Source of the DNA: Bacillota bacterium
GTDB lineage: Bacteria > Bacillota > Sulfobacillia > RBS10-35 > JAJYVN01
DNA length: 44,296 nt
Direction: 5' to 3'
Assembly (NCBI GenBank): GCA_021797775.1
Contig: JAJZZC010000014.1
Span: 1 to 44,296, forward strand
Made by a program: the position numbers and the translations under genes. Positions 8,375 through 16,284 of this stretch are shown here, piece after piece (positions within the stretch are counted from its first letter, which is position 1; every line of letters starts with the position of its first letter). The notes beneath the pieces are model-generated. The model saw only the letters and a list, made by a program, of their open reading frames with translations. It was not told the origin of the DNA and did no database searches.

Positions 8375-9339
8375 TTAAGCCCCCTGCAGTCGTAGCAGGA
8401 CCTTACCGGTGCTGGCGCGGCTGCCGATCAGCCGGTGGGCCTCCGCCGCCTGCTCCAAGGGAAACTCGGCGGTGATCGGCACGGTTACGCCACCCTGCGT
8501 GGCCGCGCCGCAGCGCCGCCTCCGTCAGGGCGCGCAACCGCCGCGGCGCGGCCGTACCGAGGCTCAGGATGCTGAAGCCGTGCACGCTGAGGGCGCGGGG
8601 AGCCCATTGGGCCATGTCCGCCGTCCAGGGGTCGGCCCCGCTGGCGTTGCCGAAGGAGATCGCACGCCCGAAGAGGGCCAGCGTCCCAAGGCTCCGCCGC
8701 CAGATGTCGCCGCCGACCGGGTCCAGGAACACGTCCACGCCGCGGCCGCCGCTGGCCCGACGCACCTGCGCCTCGAAGTCCCGCTCCAGGTAGACCTCGC
8801 CATAGCCGTGCGCGCGGGCGTGATCGGCCTTGTCGGGCCGGGAGACGACGCCGTAGACGGCCGCCGCCCCGGCCAAGCGGGCGACCGTGCCCACGCCGCC
8901 AGCGGCGCTGTGCACCAGGATGCTCTCGCCCGGACGCAGTCGGGCCGCTTCGTGGATCAGCCCGTACGCGGTGGATAGGACCATGATCAGCGCGGCGGCG
9001 CGCAGGTCCAACCCGTCCGGGACGGGCATGGCGAGCCGGCGGAAGCGATGGCCACCTCGGCGTAGCCGCCGCCGGAGAGCATCGCCGCCACCTCCTGACC
9101 CACCGTCAGGTCTGTTACGTCGCCCGCACCGCCCGCACGCGGCCGGACACCTCCAGCCCCGGGACGAACGGCAGCGCGGGGACACGGTAGCCCGTCTCCC
9201 ACGCCTTGAGGTCGGCGAAGTTCACGCCCGCGTAAACGACGTCGATCGCGACCTCGCCCGGGCCGGGCGCCGGCTCCGGCCGGGCCTGCGCCCGGAGGAC
9301 CTCGGGACCGTCATGCCCTGCGATAACGATGGCGCGCAT
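8375..9339 (-). pseudogene. Frameshifted zinc-independent quinone oxidoreductase (MDR family)
   Basis: ATG 9339 follows GGAGGTTGCGT, a strong start. The first frame gives MRAIVIAGHDGPEVLRA and VAIDVVYAGVNFADLKA, the GroES-like N-terminus of quinone oxidoreductases, and runs to GLEVSGRVRAV near 9120. The continuation, VGQEVAAMLSGGGYAEVAI, is in another frame. The Rossmann part (ILVHSAAGGVGTVARLAGA; GVDVFLDPVGGDIWRRSLG) is in a third frame shared with 8403-9185. The tail HRLIGSRASTGKVLLRL lies in yet another frame and ends in TAA at 8375-8377. There are at least three shifts in under 1 kb. The intact protein would have about 320 residues and reduce quinones or enones with NADPH. Multiple sequencing errors are the alternative explanation. 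Confidence 0.75.
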
Positions 9340-9542
9340 ACGCAACCTCCAGTTTGGAACGTTGCAGGGGCTCCCCGGGCTCACGCGTCCATCGCCCCCA
9401 TATCGGCTTCCGGTGGTGCTCGCCCGGTCCGCGTCCAGATGTCGGACAGAACTCCCGCGCGCCGGAGCTACCACTTGGCGGACGCAGAGTGGCCCGGAGC
9501 CATCACTGCGCCCGGCGAAGGTGTCGCGAGTCGAAAGCGCCG

Positions 9543-9572
9543 TTGACTCTGTTGTAAGCTATTCCGTATACT
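9543..9572 (+). promoter_or_regulatory. Promoter of intact toxin-antitoxin operon
   Basis: TTGACT (9543-9548), an 18-base spacer and TATACT (9567-9572) lie 22 bases before the antitoxin TTG start. The local base composition is clearly lower in GC than its surroundings, and copy 1 keeps the same layout. A sigma-A type promoter is the natural reading. Confidence 0.65.
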
Positions 9573-9594
9573 CGTGTAGTAGGGGGTGCAGCCA

Positions 9595-9852
9595 TTGCCT
9601 CTAGCGCGAGTCGACGAGCCCACCCTGCAACGGGTGCGCAAGCTCGCCGCTCTGGAACAGACGACGCAGCAAGAGCTCATCGCTCGCGCGCTGGAGGCGT
9701 TCGAGCGCACAGTCCTGCTCGACCGGCTGAACGCATCGTTTGCCCGAATGCGGGATGACCCACGGGCTTGGCGCGAAGAGCAGCGTGAACGGCAGGTATG
9801 GGAAGGCACCATAAGGGATGGACTGGAGGAAGCAGATGGGGCCGACGGCTGA
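9595..9852 (+). CDS. MazF-associated antitoxin (RHH/coiled helix type)
   Basis: An 85-residue protein is translated from TTG 9595, preceded by AGGGGGTG at the right distance. In copy 1 the same TTG follows GGGAGGTG, which supports TTG over the GTG at 9586. The N-terminal half (ARVDEPTLQRVRKLAALE, then QQELIARALEAFER) resembles small helical or ribbon-helix-helix DNA-binding antitoxins. The C-terminal half is acidic and charged (RMRDDPRAWREEQRERQVWE), as expected of a toxin-wrapping tail. It overlaps the toxin start by 17 bases, indicating co-translation. It probably neutralises the MazF toxin and represses its own promoter at 9543. Fold assignment is moderate; the antitoxin role rests mainly on gene context. 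Confidence 0.75.
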   Translation: MPLARVDEPTLQRVRKLAALEQTTQQELIARALEAFERTVLLDRLNASFARMRDDPRAWREEQRERQVWEGTIRDGLEEADGADG

Positions 9853-10192
9853 CGGGCCGCCGCGCCGGGGCGAGGTCTGGCTGGTGGATCTGGATCCATC
9901 TCGCGGCCACGAGCAGGGCGGTGTGCGGCCTGCCCTGGTGGTGTCGGATGATCGGTTCAACGCCGGCCCCGCGGAGCTTGTCGTGGTCGTGCCGATCACC
10001 AGTCGCGACAAGGGGATCGCCTCTCACGTACGCCTCGAGCCACCGGAGGGCGGCCTGCGTGCTCCCAGCTTCGCCAAAGCGGAGGACGTACGATCCATCT
10101 CCACCCTTCGTCTGCGCCAGCGGCAGGGCAGCGTGCACACCAGCACGCTGCGGCAGGTCGACGAGTGGTTGCGGGTGCTGCTTGCGCTGTGA
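9836..10192 (+). CDS. mazF: MazF/PemK-family endoribonuclease toxin
   Basis: The product has 118 residues from ATG 9836, inside the end of the antitoxin gene. Hallmarks are the first strand and loop RRGEVWLVDLDPSRGHEQGG, then RPALVVSDDRFN, VVVVPITS and EDVRSISTLRL. These follow the PemK/MazF SH3-like barrel, including the RGEVWxxDxxPxxGxEqxxxRPalV signature and the conserved Arg/Ser of the ISTLR segment. It would cleave mRNA in the cytoplasm when freed from the antitoxin. All core motifs are present, so it looks functional. A deleted paralogue lies about 3.6 kb upstream. An antisense DUF2332 remnant follows directly. Confidence 0.88.
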   Translation: MGPTADGPPRRGEVWLVDLDPSRGHEQGGVRPALVVSDDRFNAGPAELVVVVPITSRDKGIASHVRLEPPEGGLRAPSFAKAEDVRSISTLRLRQRQGSVHTSTLRQVDEWLRVLLAL

Positions 10193-10229
10193 CGTAGCGG
10201 CGGGCGGCCGGTGCGGGGGGGGTGCGCGC

Positions 10230-10815
10230 CAGTCGCCGGCTTCTGCCCCCGCGGCCAGTGGCGCGCTTGTCTCCACCGTTTTGGCCGCGGCCGTCACCCG
10301 CCAGGTGCTGGCTGGCCCACGCGGAGAACCCGCCCTCCGCCGCCTCGCCGCTGCGTACCGGTCCCACAGCAGGTTGAGCCCCCACACTGGGGCCGATCTC
10401 AACCAGGGCCAGCGGCAGCGCAGGTAGCCCGCGGAGCGCGGTCGCGAACGAGCAGGAGCGCGCCGCGCCCAACCTCGTTGGTCTGGACCTACCGACCTTG
10501 CAGCATCTCCCGGATGGCGCCCGCATGGGCGAGGAGCGCGGCGGGACGCGGTGTAGTCCGGCGGCTCACCCGGCGCAGCCCCGCCATCCCCACCGCCCCC
10601 CGCACGACCCCACAAGCGGAGGTAGCGCTCGGCGGGGAGCAGCAAATTGGGCAGCGGCGCCCCCACCCCGCGCGGGTGCAGGGGGCGAGGACTTCCGGAT
10701 CGTCGGCGATGGCCAGGGCGAGCCGCTGGACCGGGGGTGAGCCTGTGGCGAGGCGGTCACGCTTGGCAAAGTCCCGAAACCAACCCGCGAGCGTTTCCAT
10801 GCTGTAACCGACCAT
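10230..10815 (-). pseudogene. DUF2332-family protein, frameshifted remnant, copy 2
   Basis: ATG 10815 opens METLAGWFRDFAKRDRLATG then LALAIADDPEVLAP, the typical start of DUF2332 proteins. After a frameshift near 10690 the next frame gives PLPNLLLPAERYLRLWG. A third frame carries PLALVEIGPSVG near 10420. The end GLNLLWDRYAA near 10370 is again shifted, so the joined motif would be ALVEIGxSxGLNLLWDRY. Intact members are 300 or more residues; this one is broken at three or more places and short at its C-terminus. The family has no firm biochemical role. It is the better-preserved sibling of the remnant at 6330-6655 and keeps the same position next to a toxin-antitoxin locus. Confidence 0.7.
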
Positions 10816-10867
10816 CGGTCTTTCCACCCGTCCCTCCCCCGCTACCGGCCCGTTTCGTGGGCGTGAA

Positions 10868-10891
10868 GGGGGCGGCTCGTCCACCGCCCCC
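10868..10891 (-). terminator. Hairpin downstream of the HTH-ClpN gene
   Basis: An 8-bp perfect stem (GGGGGCGG with CCGCCCCC) around an 8-base loop starts 13 bases after the stop codon of the minus-strand gene. The tail is only weakly U-rich, so termination strength is uncertain. Confidence 0.45.
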
Positions 10892-10903
10892 CCCCCCACC
10901 GCC

Positions 10904-13189
10904 TCAGTGCGGCCCGCTCAGCTCCACCCGCAGCGCGTCCTCCGGCGCCCCCGCGGCCCGCAACAGGTCCGCGACCTCCGGTACGGCCAGCAGGCCGACC
11001 AGCAGGTGCCCGGTACCGACCACCTCGGATCCGGCGCCGCGCGCGGCCGCGGGCGCATGCTTGCCCACGACCGCCGCGGCCTCAGGGTTTAGGGGGGCGG
11101 TTCCCTGGGTCCGCGGGCGCCGGGCCTTGGGCAGCGCCACCTCCACCGAAGCACGCAGGGCGGCAGGGTCGACCTGCAGCCGATCCAGGGCCGCGCGAGC
11201 CGCGGCGGCGCACACCGCGGGTTCTTCGGACAGCAGGCCCAGCAAAACGTGGCCCGGCAGGATGGCGGCATGCCCCAGGCGCCGCGCCTCGGCCTCGGCG
11301 GCCCGTAGCGCGTCCCGGGCAGCATGGTCGAGCCGGGGCTCGGCCGTACCGCCGCCTCCCATGAGACGCAGGGTCTCGGCCTCCACGCCCTCGCGTACGG
11401 CGCCGGCCTCCTCCAGGACGCGCGCCAGGTCTTCGCTGCCGTCGTAGACCCCCAGCAGCAGGTGCTCGGTGCCCACGTAGGCGTGGCCCATGGCCCGCGC
11501 CGCCGCCACCGCGTGCTCCATGATCACCGCCTTGCTCCGTGGGGTGAACTGCATGGGGCCCCGCGGCTCACCGGCGGCGTGCCGCGGCGCGGGCAGGAGC
11601 GCATCGACCCGCTCCCGCAGGGCCGGGACATCGACCCCCAGCTCTTCAAGCGCCCTGCGGGCGATGCCCTTGCCCCCTCCTGCCTCGTCGCGCAGGAGGG
11701 AGAGGACCAGGTGCTCCGTCGGCACGTAGCCCGTGCCCCGCTGGCGCGCCTCCTGCTGGGCCTGCTCAATGACCCTCTGCGCCCGTTCGGAGTAACGGCC
11801 GTACATCGGCGTGGTCTCGCGTGCCTGCGGTCCGCCGGGGGGCACCAGGCGGCGCACGGCCGCGCGCACGGCGGCATGGGGCGCGCCCCCCCGCTCCAGG
11901 ACCTCCGCCAGTTCCTCGATGGAGTAGAGGCCGAGCAGCAGGTGCTCGGATCCCACGAGTTCGTGCCCCAGGCCGCGCGCCGCCGCGGTGGCGCGTTCCA
12001 GCACGACGGTCCGCAGGCCGGGCGTCGGCTGCGGCATCTCGCTCCCCAGCACGACGGTCCGACTGGGCGCCGGCTGCGGTAGGTCCCGCCCCTCAGGCGA
12101 GGTGGTGGCCGGCCCGAGACGCGCCTCGGCCGCCGCGCGAAGCGCGGTTACGTCGGCGTGTACCTGGTCGAGGGCTCGGCGGGCCACCCCGTCCGCCACG
12201 GCCGCGCTGTCAGCGGTGGTCAAGGCCAGCAGCAGGTGCTCCGGCTGCACCGCCGCGTCACCCCGGGTCCACGCCCGGTTGCACGCATCCCGTACGATAT
12301 TGTGGGCCAACTCGCCAAAGCGGGCCTCCTCGGGCTGCGCCGCCGCGGCTAACGCGTCCGCCATGCGCCGCAGCTCCGCGCGCACCGCCTCCTCGCCCGC
12401 CCCCGCCACCGTCAAGGCCTCGGCCACCTCCGGCACCCCGTACAGCGCCAGCAAGAGGCAGTCGCTGCCCACCCAGCGCCGGCCGAGGGCCGCCTTGGCC
12501 TCCTGGGCGCGCCCGAAGACCGCGGCCAGAGCCGGGCTGCGGTCACGGTTCACGTCCCCCTCGCCCGGCGCGCCGTCCGGCGGCGGGAGCAGCGCCGCCG
12601 TGGCCGTGCGCAGGGCCGGCACATCGACGCCGAGCCGCTCCACTGCCTGGCGCGCCATGCCATCCTGCATCCGGCCCTGGGTAGGGAAGAGGGGCTCCCA
12701 GCGCTCGTACCAGTCGTCGGCGAGCAAGGCCAGCAGTAGGTGCGCGGGGTGCGCCTGCGCGTGCCCGCTGGCCTGGGCGGCCGCGGCCGTCTTCATAAAG
12801 GCAGCCGCGGACGCCAGTTCCCCCCAGTCCCCCCGTGGGCCAGGCCCCGGTTCCAGCCGGGGGGGATCGGGTGCCGGGGCCCGCGGGGCGGAGGGCTCGA
12901 CGGCCAGCGCCTTGACGCGCAGTTCGGTCACCCGACGGCGCTCGCGCTCGATCAGGGCCTGCAGAAACCCCTTGACGTCCACCTCCGAGAGGCGGTACTC
13001 GCGGCCGAGCTTGAGGGCCGCCAGCGCCCCGTCCTGTATGTAGCGATACACCGTGCTGCGGTCGACCTCCAACACGCCGGCCACGTCGTCCACCGTGAGC
13101 GAGAACTCGCCGAGCAGCTCCTGCTTGAGCTGTTGGGCCCGGGGCGAGAGCCCGCCAGAACCTCCGTTCCCGGGAGCAGCGTCCACCAC
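10904..13189 (-). CDS. Excisionase-type HTH fused to eight Clp-N half-repeats, no ATPase
   Basis: The 761-residue product starts at GTG 13189 behind a near-perfect GGAGGTGATC. Residues ~28-78 are a MerR/excisionase-like HTH (LTVDDVAGVLEVDRSTVYRY, then LGREYRLSEVDVKGFL). After a proline-rich linker come eight Clp-N (ClpR) half-repeats at about 128-202, 218-278, 292-358, 393-450, 464-533, 548-610, 622-687 and 700-758. Odd repeats end in an ARxALxxLxVDxxALR-type helix. Even repeats carry VGxEHLLLGLY or a close variant and are shorter. This makes four complete Clp-N domains. No Walker A or B motif or AAA+ module follows, so it cannot be an unfoldase. By analogy, Clp-N domains bind adaptors, substrates or arginine-phosphorylated proteins, so a DNA-binding sensor or scaffold is plausible inference. 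The linker at ~370-395 contains a short duplicated RTVVL segment. It stands alone with its own leader and terminator. Confidence 0.85.
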   Translation of the reverse strand: MVDAAPGNGGSGGLSPRAQQLKQELLGEFSLTVDDVAGVLEVDRSTVYRYIQDGALAALKLGREYRLSEVDVKGFLQALIERERRRVTELRVKALAVEPSAPRAPAPDPPRLEPGPGPRGDWGELASAAAFMKTAAAAQASGHAQAHPAHLLLALLADDWYERWEPLFPTQGRMQDGMARQAVERLGVDVPALRTATAALLPPPDGAPGEGDVNRDRSPALAAVFGRAQEAKAALGRRWVGSDCLLLALYGVPEVAEALTVAGAGEEAVRAELRRMADALAAAAQPEEARFGELAHNIVRDACNRAWTRGDAAVQPEHLLLALTTADSAAVADGVARRALDQVHADVTALRAAAEARLGPATTSPEGRDLPQPAPSRTVVLGSEMPQPTPGLRTVVLERATAAARGLGHELVGSEHLLLGLYSIEELAEVLERGGAPHAAVRAAVRRLVPPGGPQARETTPMYGRYSERAQRVIEQAQQEARQRGTGYVPTEHLVLSLLRDEAGGGKGIARRALEELGVDVPALRERVDALLPAPRHAAGEPRGPMQFTPRSKAVIMEHAVAAARAMGHAYVGTEHLLLGVYDGSEDLARVLEEAGAVREGVEAETLRLMGGGGTAEPRLDHAARDALRAAEAEARRLGHAAILPGHVLLGLLSEEPAVCAAAARAALDRLQVDPAALRASVEVALPKARRPRTQGTAPLNPEAAAVVGKHAPAAARGAGSEVVGTGHLLVGLLAVPEVADLLRAAGAPEDALRVELSGPH

Positions 13190-13201
13190 AGATCACCTCC
13201 G

Positions 13202-13234
13202 TTAGAACCTGTACGCCATCATAATGCGTTCTAA
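13202..13234 (-). promoter_or_regulatory. Operator-like inverted repeat before the HTH-ClpN gene
   Basis: TTAGAAC (13202-13208) and its exact complement GTTCTAA (13228-13234) are separated by 19 bases directly upstream of the ribosome-binding site. TACGCCA also occurs twice, at 13212-13218 and 13243-13249, 31 bases apart (about three helical turns). The segment is AT-richer than its surroundings. It suits an autoregulatory site for the HTH domain, but no protein-DNA evidence exists. Confidence 0.4.
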
Positions 13235-13259
13235 TATCACCATACGCCAACCACGCAGT

Positions 13260-14565
13260 TAGTACAGCTAGCGCCGTTTCGGCCCGTTTCTAGGCGTCCG
13301 CGCCGGCTGCGCACCAGCAGGCTCTGTCGGGCTTGCTCGTTTGCGCCACAGCGCCCCCTGCCGTGGCCATGGCGGGCGCCCGTCGCGGGCACTCCGTTGC
13401 AGGGACCTTGGCCGACCGCGCGCCGGCGATCGTGGTCCCAAGGCACCGCCCCAGAGCGACCGTACGCCAGCCTCGACCCGCAACCGCCCTGCGGCGGAAC
13501 CGGAGCCCCGTTCCCATCGTCTGGGTCGGCGGTGGGACGGCGCAGACTGGCCCGCTGGTTCGGCCCACGGGATAGCGGTGGGCGTCCCACATCCCGGGGC
13601 GTGGCCGCATCGCCGCCGCAGAAAACCGGAAACGGCGCCCGCGGTGGTCGCAGAAACCGCAGACGGGCCACGCCGCCGACCGGAGAACCGCGGGCACGGG
13701 TTCCGTGCCCGCGTGCGGGCGGAAGACCGTCCATCGCCACGGCAGATCCGTTCCGCGGGTTGCATGCGCAGCGTGGGACGGACGGGATGGCGGCGGGGGG
13801 CCGCCGCCCGGCCGGCATGTTCTGCTGGGGGGGTGGCGGCGGATCGCTGGGGACACGGCCGCAGGGCCCACCGGGCCTTGGAGGAGCCCCCCCAGGGGGC
13901 GGCGTTGGCGTACGGATGGCTGGCCCCCTCTCCGCCAACCGCTGGTACCTTGTGGCGGCGGCGGCGTCCATGCATGGCCCATCCGCGTGCGGGTCGCAAG
14001 GCGCGAGGTCCGGCACACGCCGCACGCAGCCGTCAGGGGTGGGGGTGGCCCCCGCGTTCCGGGGCCGGATGCCGAACGCGCTGCGGGAGGCCCCGCACGG
14101 CGGTCGGCCGGGTCGTCGGGCCCGGCCTGGCCCCCATGGCGGCGAGATGGTCACTTGCTCCGCTTGTGGGGAGAGGGCTACGCCCACTCCCGGAGCGGGC
14201 CATCCGCAACGACGCTGGGGGGGTGTGTGCCGGCCTGCACCGATGGACGGAAGACAAGAGAAATTAACCGGGCGGACGAGGATCCGGCACCCTGCGGCCG
14301 GGGGCCACCGTGTACAATCATTCCGGCGGGCAGGAGCGCGCCGCCGCCGCACCGTGCGGACCATCATTCGCCCCGGCGCACGCGCGCTTGCGGGACGTGT
14401 GATGGGCCCGCCGTCGTTAGATCCCCGTCAATTTGCTTCTTCCGACGCCCCTCCCGCTCGTGGGCGCGCGGCCTGCTATGGGACGCGCCGATCACGCGGA
14501 GAGAGCGTCGCATCCCGGGAAAGACCGTGCGGCTGCCCGGCCACGCGGCGAGAGGAGTGTCGACC
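13260..14565. other. 1.3-kb GC-rich region, no recognised gene
   Basis: Long open frames exist on both strands, but their translations are Arg/Pro/Gly/Ala-rich with no family motif, as expected from GC bias. One perfect 10-bp hairpin (GCGGGCACGG, loop GTT, CCGTGCCCGC) lies at 13690-13712. A TACAAT hexamer at 14313-14318 could be a -10 box for the next gene, though no convincing -35 is seen. Positions ~13380-13500 faintly resemble part of the dispersed repeat (GACCGTACGCC, then CCCGCAACCGCC), which may be chance. Confidence 0.5.
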
Positions 14566-15459
14566 ATGACCCAGCAGGCCCACCGCATCCGGCGCTCCCT
14601 CCGCCGAGCGGGTCTGGTAGCGGTCTGCACAGGGGCCGCCGTCCTCATCCCCGCGGCCGCGGCCGCGCCCGCGCTGCTCGCGCCAGGTGGGGCGCTCGCG
14701 GCCAGCGCGACGCCCACCGCCCCCACCACCGCCGCCAGCGCATCCTCGATCGGAGCAGCATCGGCCGGCACGGCCGCCCCAGGGACAGGTGGGCCGGCGG
14801 GACCCCAGTTGACCGTGGTCGGCTTCGGGGTAATGAACATTCTCTCGCCGCCAGCGCCGCAGGCGGCGGCTGGCCAGCCGCCGGTGATCAACATCAACTT
14901 GGCGGTCAACGCGGCGACCGCCGCGGCCGCACTCTCCCGACTGGGGACCGCAGCCGCATCCCTGCGCGCCAAGCTACGGCAGGCGGGTATCCCAGCGGCG
15001 GCGGTCACCGAGCAAGGGCCGCCCAACCTAAACGCCAATGCGGGCGCGAACTCGTACCAGGCCGGGGTCTCGGTCCTGGTCGCGTCCGCATCGCTTGCGG
15101 TCGCGGCCGGGTTGATCGATCGCTTGCGGTTGGACAGCAACCCGAACGTCAGCAACGTGTGGGTCGACACGGGAACGCCGAGCGGGACGCCCTCTGCCCA
15201 CGCTGTGACCGCCGCCTACGCGACCGCCTTCGCGCAGGCAGAGGCCACCGCGTTGCTCCTGGCCGCGGCGGACCACCTGACGCTCGGGCCGCAGGTGGCC
15301 GTCAGCGAGGGGGCGTCCGCGCAGAGCGAGAGTTGCAGCACGATGGGCGGCTGCAGCGGCGCCCTGACGCCCGGGCTCGACCAGCCGCCGCTTGTCGGGC
15401 CCGGCAAGCAGATGGTCGCTGTCACTGTGACCTACGCGACCACCCCGCGGTCGTCGTAA
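14566..15459 (+). CDS. Secreted SIMPL-domain (DUF541) protein
   Basis: ATG 14566 follows AGAGGAGTGTCGACC. The 297-residue product has an Arg-rich start (RIRRSLRRAGL), a hydrophobic export segment and an Ala/Thr/Ser linker to about residue 80. The SIMPL-type fold then begins at LTVVGFGVM. INLAVNAATAAAALSRLGTA corresponds to the strand and helix of the first half, and AGVSVLVASASLAVAAGLID to the second. An LGPQVAVSEG strand and a C-terminal MVAVTVTYAT strand complete it. Three Cys lie close together in ESCSTMGGCSG-type sequence, or two if only that pair is counted. SIMPL proteins are periplasmic or extracellular and their functions are mostly undefined. It is monocistronic here, with a possible hairpin after the stop. 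Family call good; role unknown. Confidence 0.78.
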   Translation: MTQQAHRIRRSLRRAGLVAVCTGAAVLIPAAAAAPALLAPGGALAASATPTAPTTAASASSIGAASAGTAAPGTGGPAGPQLTVVGFGVMNILSPPAPQAAAGQPPVININLAVNAATAAAALSRLGTAAASLRAKLRQAGIPAAAVTEQGPPNLNANAGANSYQAGVSVLVASASLAVAAGLIDRLRLDSNPNVSNVWVDTGTPSGTPSAHAVTAAYATAFAQAEATALLLAAADHLTLGPQVAVSEGASAQSESCSTMGGCSGALTPGLDQPPLVGPGKQMVAVTVTYATTPRSS

Positions 15460-15480
15460 GATGAACCTGACTTTCGCAAA

Positions 15481-15518
15481 GGGGCGGCCGGTCGCCTTGG
15501 TGCCCAGGGGCCGGCCCC
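15481..15518 (+). terminator. Possible terminator after SIMPL gene
   Basis: GGGGCGGCC (15481-15489) can pair with GGCCGGCCCC (15509-15518) with one bulge, 21 bases after the stop codon. No U-tract follows, so this is a weak call. Confidence 0.35.
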
Positions 15519-15612
15519 TCGCCACGCCCTCACCCGCTCGCGTCGCGTGGTTCTTCTGCGCAGCGGCGCCCGCCTGACACTGCGAGATTCAGGATGAAAT
15601 CGCGGCAGCCTT

Positions 15613-16284
15613 CTACCCATACACCGCCTTCAGCGCCTCCAGCTCAAAGGGCCGAGCGTGGCAAGCGCCGATGATACGCGCCTCGCGCTCGGCCACGCGC
15701 TGCACGGCCTCTTCCATACGCGGCACCAGATCCGCGGGGATGGTGGTGACGCCGTGCTTATCTCCGTGCAGCAGGTCGCCCGAGCGCACCATGATGCCCC
15801 CGACACGGACTGGCCCGCCGAAGTCCACGATATGCACATGGGCGTGGGAGACCAGCAGGCAGGCGGCAAAGCAATGGAAGCCCAGCGCGCGGACCTCATC
15901 CAGGTCCCGGACCCCACCGTTGGTCACCGTGCCGACGCAGCCGAGGGCGCGGTGGACGTTGGCCTGCACCTCGCCCCAGTACGCGCCGACGGGCGTGGGG
16001 TCGAGGTCCTGGACCACCACCACGCGCGGCTCCGGCAGGGTGCGCACGAACTCCCAGAACTCCAGACGGGAGGGCCCTGGTGGCGGCACGGGCTGCGCAG
16101 CCGCCCGGATACGCAGCGTCACGGCGTAACCCACCATCGGTTCCAGTTCCGGGAAGACGCAGCGTACCTCGGGGCCCATGAAGCCGAGGTGGCGGGGCCG
16201 CACGGCGAACTCCTCGATCGCATTGCAGATCGTCGGCGTGCTATAGGCCTTCAGGCGATCCAGCGCCACGCGCGAGACCGGCAC
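15613..16284 (-). CDS. RraA-like protein (HMG/CHA aldolase or oxaloacetate decarboxylase superfamily)
   Basis: GTG 16284 lies behind GAGGGGGGATGACCC. The 223-residue product begins STPTICNAIEEF, the N-terminal active-site strand of RraA-like proteins. It continues with GCVGTVTNGGVRDLDEVRA, the GxxGxxTxGxxRD signature that positions Arg and Asp around the metal and keto-acid. It ends its fold with VRVGGIMVRSGDLLHGDKHG and VTTIP. The superfamily includes 4-hydroxy-4-methyl-2-oxoglutarate aldolases, simple decarboxylases and RNase E inhibitors. The retained R-D pair suggests an enzyme, but the substrate is open. Asn replaces the Asp often found in the first motif (CNAI versus SDAL). It is probably cytosolic. 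No adjacent pathway partner is present. Confidence 0.85.
   Translation of the reverse strand: MPVSRVALDRLKAYSTPTICNAIEEFAVRPRHLGFMGPEVRCVFPELEPMVGYAVTLRIRAAAQPVPPPGPSRLEFWEFVRTLPEPRVVVVQDLDPTPVGAYWGEVQANVHRALGCVGTVTNGGVRDLDEVRALGFHCFAACLLVSHAHVHIVDFGGPVRVGGIMVRSGDLLHGDKHGVTTIPADLVPRMEEAVQRVAEREARIIGACHARPFELEALKAVYG

Noticed and set aside
13380-13500. Possible third copy of the dispersed repeat
   Set aside because: Only short blocks (GACCGTACGCC, CCCGCAACCGCC) match and the spacing is irregular. This is not better than chance in such GC-rich DNA.
13237-14367. Long open frames on both strands in the 13.3-14.5 kb block
   Set aside because: Arg/Pro/Gly-rich, no ribosome-binding sites with motif support, and overlapping each other in several frames, as GC bias produces.
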